Shown piece by piece: positions 17,903 to 26,543 of a stretch of 64,000 nt of DNA. This stretch comes from Methanoculleus horonobensis (GTDB lineage Archaea > Halobacteriota > Methanomicrobia > Methanomicrobiales > Methanoculleaceae): positions 122,121-186,120 of the forward strand of contig NZ_BCNY01000008.1 in NCBI RefSeq assembly GCF_001602375.1, given 5' to 3'. Within the stretch, counting starts at the first letter, position 1. Every line of letters starts with the position of its first letter. A model generated the notes under the pieces. That model did not search any database and had not been told where the DNA came from. It was given only the letters and a program-made list of their open reading frames with translations. Both the position numbers and the translations under genes were made by a program.

Positions 17903-18307
17903 CTACTCCTCGAATGGGATGAAGATCAGTAACAATATTTTGGGTGGCGGACAGCGGCCTTCCCGGCTCTCTGCCCTATCTCTACATGATAGGGGCGTGA
18001 AGCCCTTAAAATGTGAGGGTTCAGAAAGGGATCTCCGTCCCGCGCCGCCCCCCCACGGGGACTCACCGGACGGGACGGCAAGTTCCCGCATCTCGACCGC
18101 AATCGTGATCAGCCGAAGCCAGGTGTTCAGGGCCGCCCGGAGCGCGGGTATATCGGTGGCGCTCACCTCGAGGACGAGCGTATCGTCGTCCGCGAGCCCG
18201 ACCCGGACGGACGACCGTTCGCCCACGTCGCCAATCTCCTGGCAGACGGAGAGGTAGAGGGCACGGGCATCGGGGGTCGCGAACCGGAAGATTGCCGTAT
18301 GCGTCAT
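17903..18307 (-). CDS. pcc1: KEOPS complex subunit Pcc1, with an anomalous C-terminal tail
   Basis: Residues 1 to about 78 match Pcc1: FRFATPDARALYLSVCQEI, VRVGLADDDTLVLEVSATD and LRAALNTWLRLITIAVEM. Pcc1 dimerises the KEOPS complex that makes the t6A base of ANN-decoding tRNAs. Family members end near 75-90 residues; here the frame runs on to 134 through Gly/Arg/Ser-rich, then hydrophobic residues (PPPKILLLIFIPFEE) encoded by AT-richer, promoter-like DNA. A run of seven C at 18048-18054 sits where the similarity ends, so an indel or a truly extended protein are both possible. It overlaps the upstream Brix-type gene by 4 bases. Confidence 0.75.
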   Translation of the reverse strand: MTHTAIFRFATPDARALYLSVCQEIGDVGERSSVRVGLADDDTLVLEVSATDIPALRAALNTWLRLITIAVEMRELAVPSGESPWGGGAGRRSLSEPSHFKGFTPLSCRDRAESREGRCPPPKILLLIFIPFEE

Positions 18308-18708
18308 GGCGCCACCTTCAGGGTGTAGCGTTTCCGTTGCGTTCCGTCAAAGACGATCCGGTGTCCCGTGAGGGACTCCCCGGCAAACACGACGTCGGCG
18401 TGATCCTTGAGCGCCTCGTATACGAAGCGATCCGAGACGAAGAGGCCGCGGGCGATCGCACCGACCCGCTCTTCGACGGCGAACGACCCGACACGGATCT
18501 CTGCCGCCGGCTCTCCGCCGTCATATACCAGAATCAGAAAAAAAGGGCCGGATTTCGATACGATCAGAACCGACTCGTCGAGGGCGAAAAGGTCACCCAT
18601 GCCCGCTTTGCCGCGGGTGACGTATCCGGCGCCGATCGAGAACGCCAGATCCCGCGCAAGGGTGCGCACCTCGGGAGCCGGTTTGCGTGACGTCGTGACG
18701 ACCGTCAT
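18304..18708 (-). CDS. Brix-domain (Imp4-like) rRNA biogenesis protein
   Basis: 134 residues starting [21 protein letters not shown], the typical N-terminus of archaeal Brix/Imp4 proteins (short positively charged strand, then helix). [20 protein letters not shown] and the C-terminal strand pairs fit the anticodon-binding-like Brix half fold. Family members act in ribosomal RNA maturation. ATG overlaps the rpoP stop by 4 bases (ATGA) and the 3' end overlaps pcc1 by 4, so it lies within a translationally coupled string. Confidence 0.8.
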   Translation of the reverse strand: MTVVTTSRKPAPEVRTLARDLAFSIGAGYVTRGKAGMGDLFALDESVLIVSKSGPFFLILVYDGGEPAAEIRVGSFAVEERVGAIARGLFVSDRFVYEALKDHADVVFAGESLTGHRIVFDGTQRKRYTLKVAP

Positions 18709-18836
18709 CGAGCCTTCAGATCTTTTATTCCAGCTCCGCGTTCCTTGAAGAGGATGCGGTGCCCACAGTAGGGGCAGCGAATATTGACGTCAATCTCCAC
18801 TTTTTGTTTACAGCGAGCGCACTTATAGGCAGCCAC
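18705..18836 (-). CDS. rpoP: DNA-directed RNA polymerase subunit P (Rpo12), 43 aa
   Basis: Starts at GTG 18836 and stops at 18705-18707. The peptide [15 protein letters not shown] continues into [15 protein letters not shown], giving the CxxC...CxxC zinc ribbon and basic tail of archaeal Rpo12 (eukaryotic Rpc10/Rpb12). It lies between rpl37ae (6 bases away) and the Brix-type gene (4-base overlap), its conserved archaeal position. Confidence 0.95.
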   Translation of the reverse strand: MAAYKCARCKQKVEIDVNIRCPYCGHRILFKERGAGIKDLKAR

Positions 18837-18842
18837 GACCGA

Positions 18843-19133
18843 TTAACCCTCCTTCTGCAGCGACCGCTCGATGCTCCGCGCGGCGACGCGCATCACCGGC
18901 GTCTCCGGGACATAGCTGCCGCCTGCAAACTTGAATCCGCACTTGCGGCACGCCCAGATACCTGTTCCCACACGCTTGACCGCTTTCTGGTCGCAGCGGG
19001 GGCACGCATGGCTCGCGCGGGAGACCGTCTCGATCTGGTTGACCCTCTTCCGGATAAACCGGCCATACCTCGGACCGAAACGCCCGGAACTTCCGACTAC
19101 CCTGCCCTTTGCACTCTGTTTGCGACTTGCCAT
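18843..19133 (-). CDS. rpl37ae: 50S ribosomal protein L37Ae
   Basis: 96 residues with the zinc finger CPRCDQKAVKRVGTGIWACRKCG and the family start MASRKQSAKGRVVGSSGRFG. It is a large-subunit protein shared by archaea and eukaryotes. The upstream gap to SBDS is only 55 bases and contains a palindromic TATA-like element, so this gene probably starts a transcript of its own within the superoperon. Confidence 0.96.
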   Translation of the reverse strand: MASRKQSAKGRVVGSSGRFGPRYGRFIRKRVNQIETVSRASHACPRCDQKAVKRVGTGIWACRKCGFKFAGGSYVPETPVMRVAARSIERSLQKEG

Positions 19134-19173
19134 TTCGCGTACCTCTTGTATGTCCTCTAATTTTTGTGCTGTC

Positions 19174-19190
19174 GATTAATATAGTTAATC
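19174..19190 (-). promoter_or_regulatory. Palindromic promoter element before rpl37ae
   Basis: GATTAA-TATAG-TTAATC is a perfect inverted repeat whose minus-strand reading (CTATATTAA) is TATA-like and lies about 45 bases before the rpl37ae ATG. It also overlaps the SBDS stop codon (19189-19191). It may be a TATA box, an operator, or both. Confidence 0.45.
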
Positions 19191-19890
19191 ACGACACCCG
19201 TTCGACGATCCGGGTCTCCGCATTCCCCTTGGAAACCTTGTTCACCAGGTCGTAGAACTCTTCCTGGATGCCCGCCGGAATTTTGACGACGGCGATCCAG
19301 GATCCGTCCTTCTGCCACTCTTCCCGCTCGAGCGATCCCGCGGTCGTGATCTCGTATGCTCTCGCGGCATAATCCGCCGGGACCTTCACGGCGATCCGGA
19401 TCTCCTCGAACCGGATGGGGAGGAGCGGGCGGAGCGCCTTGACCACCTCTTTGACCTGCTCCTCGACGGACTTGAAGGGGTCGATGCTCACCCGCGCCTC
19501 TTCCATCGCAAGCTCGATACGCTGCGGGGGGTGAGGGAACCCGGACTGCGGGTTGACGGCGTTCCTCGCGATGAACGTGATGACCCGGTTCCGCTTCTCC
19601 GCGATGAGGTGACGGCGCTGCTCCGCCGTGAGGTGGATCTCGCCCTTCTGGATGATCCGGAGCGCCGCCTGCTCGAACTCGGTCGTCTTGAAGACCTTCA
19701 GGAGAGCCTCTTCGGAGGCCCGCTCGGCATGGGCGGCGTTCGAGAAGATGGAGTCGGCGGCGACGACATCCTCCAGATCAATCTTTTCGCCCTGCCGGAT
19801 GCGCATGGCCTGGTTGGGGTCGACGAGGACCTCGAACCGCTCTCCGTAGCTCTCAAGCCGCGCCACTACTGCCTGGTCGAGAGGGATCAT
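19189..19890 (-). CDS. SBDS/Sdo1-type ribosome maturation factor
   Basis: About 233 residues. The N-terminal domain (LDQAVVARLESYGERFEVLVDP), a helical middle (IIQKGEIHLTAEQRRHLI) and a ferredoxin-like C-terminal domain match the three-domain SBDS family, which releases the anti-association factor aIF6 from new 50S subunits. ATG 19890 gives the family N-terminus; GTG 19905, overlapping the psmA stop as GTGA, is the coupled alternative and adds five residues. In many archaea exosome genes follow; here rpl37ae follows directly. Confidence 0.93.
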   Translation of the reverse strand: MIPLDQAVVARLESYGERFEVLVDPNQAMRIRQGEKIDLEDVVAADSIFSNAAHAERASEEALLKVFKTTEFEQAALRIIQKGEIHLTAEQRRHLIAEKRNRVITFIARNAVNPQSGFPHPPQRIELAMEEARVSIDPFKSVEEQVKEVVKALRPLLPIRFEEIRIAVKVPADYAARAYEITTAGSLEREEWQKDGSWIAVVKIPAGIQEEFYDLVNKVSKGNAETRIVERVS

Positions 19891-19901
19891 ACAGATGACG
19901 C

Positions 19902-20624
19902 TCACTCTTCGAACTGGTCGACGTATGCCTTTACCTCATCCTTCTCCATCTTCCGGAACTCCCCGGTCTCGATGGAGACGACGCCGATCTCGATGGCGCT
20001 CACGTCGAGCTTGCCCTCCGTCGCGGCATGCAGGGCCTTGATTCCGAGCCTGATGGCGCCGGAGAAGTCCGCATCCTCCTGGTACTCGTCCTCGAAGGTC
20101 TTTATGACGGCAGGACGTCCGGTTCCGATCCCGGTCGCCTTGTACTCGAGCAGCGTGCCGCTCGGATCGGTCTCGAAGAGACGGGCCTCACCGTCGCTGA
20201 CTCCTGCGATCAGGAGAGCGGTTCCGTAGGGGCGTGCACCGCCGAACTGGGTGTAGGTCTGCATATGGTCGCAGAGCTTTTTCGCGAGGATCTCGACGTT
20301 TATCGGCTCGTTGTAGGAGACACGATTGATCTGGGACTCGACCCGCGCCCGGTCCACGAGAGACCGCGCATCGCCGACGAGGCCGGAGGACGCAACGCCG
20401 ATATGCGCGTCGATCTTGAAGATCTTCTCGATAGAAACCGGTTCGAGGAGCCGGGACGTCACCCTTTTATCGACGATCAGCACGACGCCTTCGCTGCACT
20501 TGATTCCAACGGCCGTCGTGCCTCGTTTCACCGCTTCTCTGGCGTACTCGACCTGGTAAAGCCTTCCGTCCGGGCTGAACACCGTGATTGCCCGGTCATA
20601 TCCCATCTGATATTGTGGTTGCAT
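19902..20624 (-). CDS. psmA: Proteasome subunit alpha
   Basis: 240 residues with the alpha-subunit N-terminal gate and signature (YDRAITVFSPDGRLYQVEYA), followed by the Ntn-hydrolase fold without a catalytic Thr. Seven copies form each outer ring of the 20S proteasome. Its ATG overlaps the rnp2 stop by one base (TAATG). Confidence 0.97.
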   Translation of the reverse strand: MQPQYQMGYDRAITVFSPDGRLYQVEYAREAVKRGTTAVGIKCSEGVVLIVDKRVTSRLLEPVSIEKIFKIDAHIGVASSGLVGDARSLVDRARVESQINRVSYNEPINVEILAKKLCDHMQTYTQFGGARPYGTALLIAGVSDGEARLFETDPSGTLLEYKATGIGTGRPAVIKTFEDEYQEDADFSGAIRLGIKALHAATEGKLDVSAIEIGVVSIETGEFRKMEKDEVKAYVDQFEE

Positions 20625-21106
20625 TATCGTTCCTCCAAATCGGCTTCGGTGAAAAACAATGACTTCTGATGCTTAATACCTTTTTCAACCAAATCAACCT
20701 TTTGACGCGGATAGCGATAGACCGCAAAATAAGTTTCCCCGATCTTCACTTCCTCGTCTCCGGGGAGCTGGCGGATCGATCTCATCCGGCGCCGCAGTGC
20801 GTGGATTGTCCCCGAGGTGGCGACCGTCCGGAGGGCGATCCGCTCATCGGCGACTGCGGTGACCGTCGAAAGCGCGACGGCGACATCCTTCTCGGTTCCC
20901 CGCCGGCACCGGACGACGACGTATCCCCCTTCACAGAAGACCACTGCGGGCTGCGCAAGACCGGCAGCCGCATCGCCGAGGAGCGAGGTCGCGGCCTCGA
21001 TAACCGAGAAATACATCTGCTTCTGGTCTATCCACGCCCTGTAGGGAAGGATCCGCGCCAGGATGTAGCGCCGCTTCGTCCGCATCGCCGGCGGTCTCGG
21101 TCTCAT
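20624..21106 (-). CDS. rnp2: RNase P protein component 2 (Pop5/Rpp14 family)
   Basis: 160 residues beginning MRPRPPAMRTKRRYILARI, as in archaeal Pop5, with FCEGGYVVVRCRRGTEKDV and an RRMRSIRQ basic region in an RRM-like alpha/beta fold. It pairs with Rnp3 and the RNase P RNA in tRNA 5' processing. It overlaps rnp3 by 4 bases. The C-terminal extension after about residue 120 (DEEVKIGETYFAVYRYPRQ) is longer than in some relatives. Confidence 0.9.
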   Translation of the reverse strand: MRPRPPAMRTKRRYILARILPYRAWIDQKQMYFSVIEAATSLLGDAAAGLAQPAVVFCEGGYVVVRCRRGTEKDVAVALSTVTAVADERIALRTVATSGTIHALRRRMRSIRQLPGDEEVKIGETYFAVYRYPRQKVDLVEKGIKHQKSLFFTEADLEER

Positions 21107-21747
21107 TCGACCACCCTCACGGGCCGGTGCGGCTCGATGAGCCGGCCGATGGACGAGAGCGCTTCGGTCACTTCCGCCCCGGTCATCTCGAAGAGTGCGC
21201 AGAGACCGTGGATCTCGCGAATAGATCGCTGCCCGAGTATCGAGCGGGCATCGGACGAAATCGTCAGCGGGAAGCCGTATCGCCGCTGCAGAGAGAGGAC
21301 GTCCGCATACCGCTGCAGCGCCCTCTGACGCCTCGTCCCGCGAAGGTAGATGATGGGAGCCATCGAGATGTCCACCGCGACGCCCTGCTCGGCCGCCGTC
21401 CTTGCGGCGACGTGATCGAAGGCGTTTCTCCGGGTGGCATGGATGCTCCTGACGACGTTCACCTCTTTGACGGAGACGACCGCACGGTTGAAGGAGATAT
21501 CCCCGGCGTCGACGTAGACGATGTCGGCCCGCCGGACGGCGGGATCACGCACCCTCTTCAAGACCTCTTTTACGGACGCGGCACCGATCACGGTTCCCCG
21601 GAGAACCTCGATACCGGGAGACCGATGCACGGCATCTCCGATAACAACGGTGCTATCGAACCCGAGTCCTGCTGCTTCGAGCGCCATTCGCGCAACCGTC
21701 GAGTCACCGGCAGGATAGGGATGTATACCGGCATCTGTGATCTTCAT
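21103..21747 (-). CDS. rnp3: RNase P protein component 3 (Rpp30 family)
   Basis: 214 residues, PHP-like barrel without the complete metal site. Visible: the N-terminal strand MKITDAGIHPYPAGDST, central VDAGDISFNRAVVSVKEVNV, and late AVDISMAPIIYLRGTRRQRA and PLTISSDARS, which fit archaeal Rpp30. It forms a heterotetramer with Pop5. It lies 30 bases after rpl15e and overlaps rnp2. Confidence 0.9.
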   Translation of the reverse strand: MKITDAGIHPYPAGDSTVARMALEAAGLGFDSTVVIGDAVHRSPGIEVLRGTVIGAASVKEVLKRVRDPAVRRADIVYVDAGDISFNRAVVSVKEVNVVRSIHATRRNAFDHVAARTAAEQGVAVDISMAPIIYLRGTRRQRALQRYADVLSLQRRYGFPLTISSDARSILGQRSIREIHGLCALFEMTGAEVTEALSSIGRLIEPHRPVRVVE

Positions 21748-21777
21748 CGTGAGTAGGCCGTATAAAAAAAAGAGTAT

Positions 21778-22368
21778 TTATTTGCCGCGGTTCGCGTGAG
21801 AACGGATGCTCGGGCGGGTCTTCTCGGTCCCATGCCCGCGCGTCCGCATCCCGCGCCCCTTCATGCCGGCGGAGGTCTTGCCGCGCTCCGCCCGGCCCCG
21901 GTGAACCGGGTTCGCCAGCCACGCGAGGTTGCGGTCGCTCTTGATCGAGGGGTGGTGCCCGTCGACCAGGATGACCTCGAACCACTTGGAGCGGCCGTCT
22001 TCACCGACCCAGTAGGAGTTCAGGGCCTCCATGTTCGGGAACTTGCGGGATGCGCGCTCCTCGGCCATGCGCTGCAGGCTCTTTGCCGGGGTCATCCGGC
22101 GCATGCCCATGCGTGCGGATCTGCGCCCGCGGATGTACCGGGGCTTTCTTCGGCCGCCGCGGCGGATCTTGACCCGCACGACGACGATTCCCTGCTTGGC
22201 CTTGTAGCCGAGCGACCGGGCCCGGTCGATCCGGGTCGGGTGCTCCACGCGCACGATACTCCCTTCGCGCCGCCAGACCTGGAGGCGCTCCCAGAGGAGA
22301 CCTTTCACTTCCGACCGGTCGGGCCGCTTCCATGCCTCGCGTACGTAGGCATACATCGATTTTGCCAT
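21778..22368 (-). CDS. rpl15e: 50S ribosomal protein L15e
   Basis: 196 residues, very basic, starting [17 protein letters not shown] with [19 protein letters not shown] and [19 protein letters not shown], diagnostic of L15e. The frame continues upstream, but ATG 22368 has the GGTGAT Shine-Dalgarno core 8 bases before it. It precedes rnp3, the usual archaeal order. Confidence 0.97.
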   Translation of the reverse strand: MAKSMYAYVREAWKRPDRSEVKGLLWERLQVWRREGSIVRVEHPTRIDRARSLGYKAKQGIVVVRVKIRRGGRRKPRYIRGRRSARMGMRRMTPAKSLQRMAEERASRKFPNMEALNSYWVGEDGRSKWFEVILVDGHHPSIKSDRNLAWLANPVHRGRAERGKTSAGMKGRGMRTRGHGTEKTRPSIRSHANRGK

Positions 22369-22494
22369 GTCTAGAATCACCTCAGGTTCAGCGTTTCCGC
22401 CACATTCCTTTTCGGGACGTATCCCGTGGTTCCTAACAGGTTGACGGGAGCACAAATAAAGGATTGCTTTCGTCGCCCCGGCCTGCAGGACGCC

Positions 22495-22989
22495 CTACAC
22501 TCCCTTGCGTTTCTCCACGACGCGGATGGCGTCCATCCGGGTGACGGGATACTGCCCGTTCTCGTCTTTCTCCGCCGACTTGACCATGTCCCAGACGGTG
22601 AGAAGCGCAACGGAGACGCCGGTGAGCGCCTCCATCTCGACGCCCGTCCGCCCGTAGGACTTCACGCGGGCGGTCGCCTCGATGTAGCCGTCGCCCTCTT
22701 CGAAGTCGATGGTGATGCCTGCAAGCGGTATGGGGTGGCACATGGGGATGAGGCGCGGGGTATCCTTCACCGCGAGGGTTGCCGCCACCCGTGCGGTCGC
22801 CAAAACGTTGCCTTTGACCGTGGTTCCTTCCCGGATGGCGCGGAGCGTCTCGCTCCGGAGGTAGATCCTGCCGCTCGCAACCGCTTCACGGACGACCTCG
22901 GTCTTTCCCGAGATGTCCACCATCTGTGCGCGGTCGTTCTCGATGTGGGTGAAGACCGGGGTCTTGCCGTATTCGCCGGACTCGCTCAT
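22495..22989 (-). CDS. moaC: Cyclic pyranopterin monophosphate synthase
   Basis: 164 residues. MVDISGKTEVVREAVASG, MCHPIPLAGITIDF and TGVEMEALTGVSVALLTVW are MoaC signatures, including the conserved His and Glu/Met loop. MoaC makes cPMP for the molybdopterin/tungstopterin cofactor, which formylmethanofuran dehydrogenase of methanogens needs. Closely related genes flank it on the same strand: nnr 58 bases upstream and rpl15e 126 bases downstream. Confidence 0.97.
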   Translation of the reverse strand: MSESGEYGKTPVFTHIENDRAQMVDISGKTEVVREAVASGRIYLRSETLRAIREGTTVKGNVLATARVAATLAVKDTPRLIPMCHPIPLAGITIDFEEGDGYIEATARVKSYGRTGVEMEALTGVSVALLTVWDMVKSAEKDENGQYPVTRMDAIRVVEKRKGV

Positions 22990-23047
22990 GTGTATCGCAG
23001 GAGATCTTCTCTTTTTCAGGGGATAAAAGAAGGCGGCTACCGGCAGG

Positions 23048-24451
23048 TCAGTCCGGCGCGGGGGGCCGGAAGAGAATCTCCGGAATATAGCCGGGCATAT
23101 CGGTCGCGAGCATGCCGTTCCCCCGCTCCTCTGCGGCGAGCATGCCGGCCCTGCCGTTCACGTACGCGGCGATGCAGGCGGCCTCGAACGCGGGGAGATG
23201 GCAGAAGAGCGCGCCCGCAACACCGGCGAGCAGGTCGCCCGTCCCGCCGGCGGTCATGGCGGGGGTGCCGGTTCGGTTGAACCGGACCCTTGATCCGTCC
23301 GAGATGACGTCGACCGGGCCCTTGAGCAGGATGGTTCCCGCCGTTGCGGCGGCCTTAACGCACCGGCCGCGCGCAGCAAGCTCCGCCGGGGGCTCCGCCC
23401 CGGTCATCCGGGCGAACTCGCCCGCGTGCGGGGTGTAGATCGTCTCCTTCGCCGCCGGGAGGGGGAGGGCGAGCGCGTCGGCATCGAATACCGCCTTCTT
23501 CGCCGCCTCCGCGACGGCGAGCACGACGTCGTGACTCTCCTTCCCGAGGCCCATCCCGCAGACGACGACGTCCGCCCGGTCGACGAGGGAGAGGATAGTC
23601 TCCAGGTGGTCGATGGTGATCGCCTTCCCCTCAAGGCGCTCGTAGATCAGGTCGGGCATGGGGACGTATGCGGGGGAGGCGACCCGCACGATGTCGGCCC
23701 CGGCGCGGAGCGCCCCCATCGCCGCGATGTAGGGCGCTCCCTGGTAGGGCCCGCCCCCGACGACGAGCACCTCGCCGCCGGCGCCCTTATGCGCCTCCGA
23801 TCTCCTCGACGGGACGAGCGTGAGGTCTCCCGGGCCGGTGAATATCTCCGCCTCGAGCGGGATGCCGATCTCCGCGACGTCCGCGCCCTCCACCTTCGGG
23901 CGGTGGAACGAGAGAATCCGGCTCGCACGGATGCCGGGGGTGGGGGTGTCGACGGCGACGATCGGGGCGCCGCTCACGTTCGCACGGGCGACGAGGGACG
24001 TGAGCGGTTCCCGCACCGCGCCCGATGCCCCGGTGCCGAGCATGGCATCGACGATGACGTCGGCACCGTCAAAGAAAACGGAGAGCGCCTCGACGTCTGA
24101 AGCGCACCGGACGGGGTGGAGGGCTACGGAGCAGTGCCGGAGGAGAGATGCCTGGGCTGCGGTCGAGGGGGTCATCGAGCCGCAGTCGGGGTAGACGACG
24201 TCGATTGCGTCGAGGTGCTGGAGGTAGCGGGCCGCCACCATCCCGTCACCGCCGTTGTTCCCCCTCCCGCAGAGGATGAGAACGCGGGAGGGACCGCAGG
24301 CGAGGACGGCGTCCGCGACCGCCCGCCCGGCGCTCTCCATCATCAACAGCGACGGCTGGCCGAGCGCAACGGCGTTCCCTTCGACTGCCCGCATCCGGCC
24401 GGCGTCGATAACGCCGGTCTCCAGAAATTCCCGCATACCGTTTGTCGTCAT
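23048..24451 (-). CDS. nnr: Bifunctional NAD(P)H-hydrate epimerase / ADP-dependent dehydratase
   Basis: 467 residues. The N-terminal YjeF epimerase domain has the nucleotide-binding CGRGNNGGDGMVAARYL and VDAMLGTGASGAVREP; the C-terminal ribokinase-like dehydratase has VVGGGPYQGAPYIAAM, TPHAGEFARMTG and the catalytic TAGGTGDLLAGVAG. Together they repair hydrated NADH/NADPH. The frame is open for 107 codons further upstream, but that part covers the intergenic repeat; ATG 24451 has GGAGGG 7 bases before it. ATG 24502 lacks such a site. Confidence 0.95.
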   Translation of the reverse strand: MTTNGMREFLETGVIDAGRMRAVEGNAVALGQPSLLMMESAGRAVADAVLACGPSRVLILCGRGNNGGDGMVAARYLQHLDAIDVVYPDCGSMTPSTAAQASLLRHCSVALHPVRCASDVEALSVFFDGADVIVDAMLGTGASGAVREPLTSLVARANVSGAPIVAVDTPTPGIRASRILSFHRPKVEGADVAEIGIPLEAEIFTGPGDLTLVPSRRSEAHKGAGGEVLVVGGGPYQGAPYIAAMGALRAGADIVRVASPAYVPMPDLIYERLEGKAITIDHLETILSLVDRADVVVCGMGLGKESHDVVLAVAEAAKKAVFDADALALPLPAAKETIYTPHAGEFARMTGAEPPAELAARGRCVKAAATAGTILLKGPVDVISDGSRVRFNRTGTPAMTAGGTGDLLAGVAGALFCHLPAFEAACIAAYVNGRAGMLAAEERGNGMLATDMPGYIPEILFRPPAPD

Positions 24452-24702
24452 GCCCCGTCCCTCCAGGAGCGTTTCCTGATCGGTGCTTGGCGTTTCTTTC
24501 ATAGATAGTTTTAGTTTCTGACCGGGGGAGGCTGTTGGTTTAGGGGGGGGGTGATAGATGAGCAACCAGGGTGCAACCGGTGCACCCACGGGTGCCGGGA
24601 TTGTTCTCGACCGCACGTGCTCTTGCACGGATTTCCACTGGAAGTCGCACCTTTGATACTCGAGTTCCTTCCCCAGACCTTCGGCCTTCTCCAGCTCCAA
24701 TT

Positions 24703-24985
24703 CTTCGCACCTCACGGTGCTCACGCTCCCGGCCTCTTGCCAGTCGCGTAACGAACCATCGCCTATCGCCACGCACTGCCCGCCCCCAGGGGGGCGGAAC
24801 GACGTTCCATCAGGAGCGGAGTTTGAGCACCGTCAGGTGCGAATGAGGAGCGCGAAGCGCGGGCGGTGGGGGGTTACAGGTAAAGCCTTATTGGGTAGAG
24901 ACAGGGGAGGGGGGATGCCCCCTCCCCGTCAGCCCCACCCCAAAGGCGATACTCCCACGGTCCAGCGTACGAGGTTCTTTATCGT
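24703..24985. repeat. Modular short-hairpin intergenic repeat (copy 3, best formed)
   Basis: The 688-base gap 24452-25139 has no supported gene. From left to right it shows: CGCACC-TCAC-GGTGC; a GGAACGACGTTCC palindrome after CCCGCCCCCAGGGGGGCGG; the TTTGAGCACCGTCAGGTGCG module; GCGCGAAGCGC; then a GGGGAGGGGGGATGCCCCCTCCCC hairpin introduced by TAGAGACA; and the block ending GGCGATACTCCCACGGTCCA. Module order is shared with the copy near 30.4 kb. It is not a CRISPR array: repeats are neither identical nor regularly spaced. Confidence 0.7.
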
Positions 24986-25139
24986 TACGGTTGCTCCGGC
25001 GCCTCAACCCATACTTGCAAGCAACCGTTTTTCCAAGACTCAAGTCACCTGAATCCAAACCCTCCATTTCGCCGACCTTCCCAAACTCCCCGTTCCTCCC
25101 ACACCCCCATGCATTATTGACCCTTCACCACCCACTACT

Positions 25140-26543
25140 ATGGAGATGAGCCTCGAGAACGATCTGCGGAGAGCTGCGGATATCATCTGTGAAGCGGAGT
25201 CGGTGACGGTCATCTCCCACATCGACGCCGACGGCATCAGCACGGAGGCGATCCTCGCGCAGGCGCTCGCCCGCGAGCAGAAGCCGGTCGAATCCGTCTT
25301 CGTCCGCCAGCTCGAACCGATGGCGATGCGCCACGTCCCAAAGGACGGCTCCCTGAAACTCTTCGCCGACCTCGGGGCCGGGCAGCAGAACCTTCTCGAG
25401 GAGCACGGCCTTTCCGCGGACGAAGTCCTTATCCTCGACCACCATGTCGGCCAGCCCTGCGGCACGGCCTATCCTCAGGTGAACTGCCTTGACTACGGCA
25501 TCACCCGGATGAGCGCCGCCGGGATCGCATATCTGGTCGCGAAGGCGATCGATTCCACAAACATCGACCTCGCGAAACTCGCCGTCGTCGGGAACGCCGG
25601 AGACATGATGGCCCGCGAGAACTGCGGGCTGGTCGGCCCGGCACGCGAGATCGTCCAGGACGGGGTTGAGTACGGCAACATCCTCGTGCGGGACCACGAC
25701 CTGAACTGCTACGGGACGTCCACCCGCCCGATCCACGTCTGCCTCGGCTACTGCGACGACCCCTACATCGACGGGATCTCGAACAACACGAACGCCGCAC
25801 TCCGGTTCCTCGAGCGGCTCGGCGTCGAACTGAAGAACCCCCGGGGCGGGTGGCTCGTCTGGGAAGAACTCCCGTTCGATGACCGGCGCACGATCATCAG
25901 CGCCCTTGCCCAGCAGCTCATCGCCCACGGGAGGGAGACCGAACGCCTGCTCGCCGAGACCTACATCTTTCCCGACGAGCCGGAGCGCACACCGCTCCGG
26001 AACGCCTCCGAGTACGCCACCCTCTTAAACGCCTGCGGCCGGTGGGCAAAACCCCGGATAGGGAGCAGCATCTGCCACGGGGAGCGCGGGGAGGCCTACC
26101 GCGACGCGGAGCAGATGCTCGCCCATCACCGGACGGTCATCCGCGACCTGCTCCAGTACATTCTTGAAGCCGGCGTCATCGAACTCTCGCACCTCCAGTA
26201 CATCCACACCGGCGACCGGTTCCCCGACACCATCGTCGGGATCGGGGCGGGGATGGCGCTCTCCAAGTTGAACTGGAAGAAACCCATGATGGTGCTCGCC
26301 GCGATGGTGGACGAACCGGAGGTGACGAAAGTCTCGATGCGGACGAACGAGTGGGCGCTCGGCCATGGGGTCGATCTCTGCGAGGCGCTCATCGAGGCGG
26401 CGGGAGAGGTCGGCGGCGCGGGCGGCGGGCACCGGATCGCCGCCGGGGCATTCATCCCCCACGATACAGAAGAGGAGTTTGTTGATGGTGTCAACCGAAT
26501 ACTCAAACGACAGTTCGCTCAAGCGGATCCGGACGATAGCTGA
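25140..26543 (+). CDS. Archaeal RecJ-like DHH exonuclease (GAN-type)
   Basis: 467 residues. DHH-family motifs: HIDADG at residues 27-32, FADLGAGQ near 76-83, DHH at 101-103, VGNAGDMM near 155, and a DHHA1 C-terminal motif GAGGGHRIAAGAF. Archaeal relatives are single-strand exonucleases, one of which (GAN) binds the GINS replication complex; others may degrade RNA. ATG 25140 and ATG 25146 are both possible; no clear ribosome site precedes them. The PUA-protein gene overlaps its 3' end by 59 bases. Confidence 0.88.
   Translation: MEMSLENDLRRAADIICEAESVTVISHIDADGISTEAILAQALAREQKPVESVFVRQLEPMAMRHVPKDGSLKLFADLGAGQQNLLEEHGLSADEVLILDHHVGQPCGTAYPQVNCLDYGITRMSAAGIAYLVAKAIDSTNIDLAKLAVVGNAGDMMARENCGLVGPAREIVQDGVEYGNILVRDHDLNCYGTSTRPIHVCLGYCDDPYIDGISNNTNAALRFLERLGVELKNPRGGWLVWEELPFDDRRTIISALAQQLIAHGRETERLLAETYIFPDEPERTPLRNASEYATLLNACGRWAKPRIGSSICHGERGEAYRDAEQMLAHHRTVIRDLLQYILEAGVIELSHLQYIHTGDRFPDTIVGIGAGMALSKLNWKKPMMVLAAMVDEPEVTKVSMRTNEWALGHGVDLCEALIEAAGEVGGAGGGHRIAAGAFIPHDTEEEFVDGVNRILKRQFAQADPDDS

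Noticed and set aside
24703..24985. Possible CRISPR array
   Set aside because: Hairpin units differ in sequence and spacing, there are no uniform spacers and no cas genes nearby.
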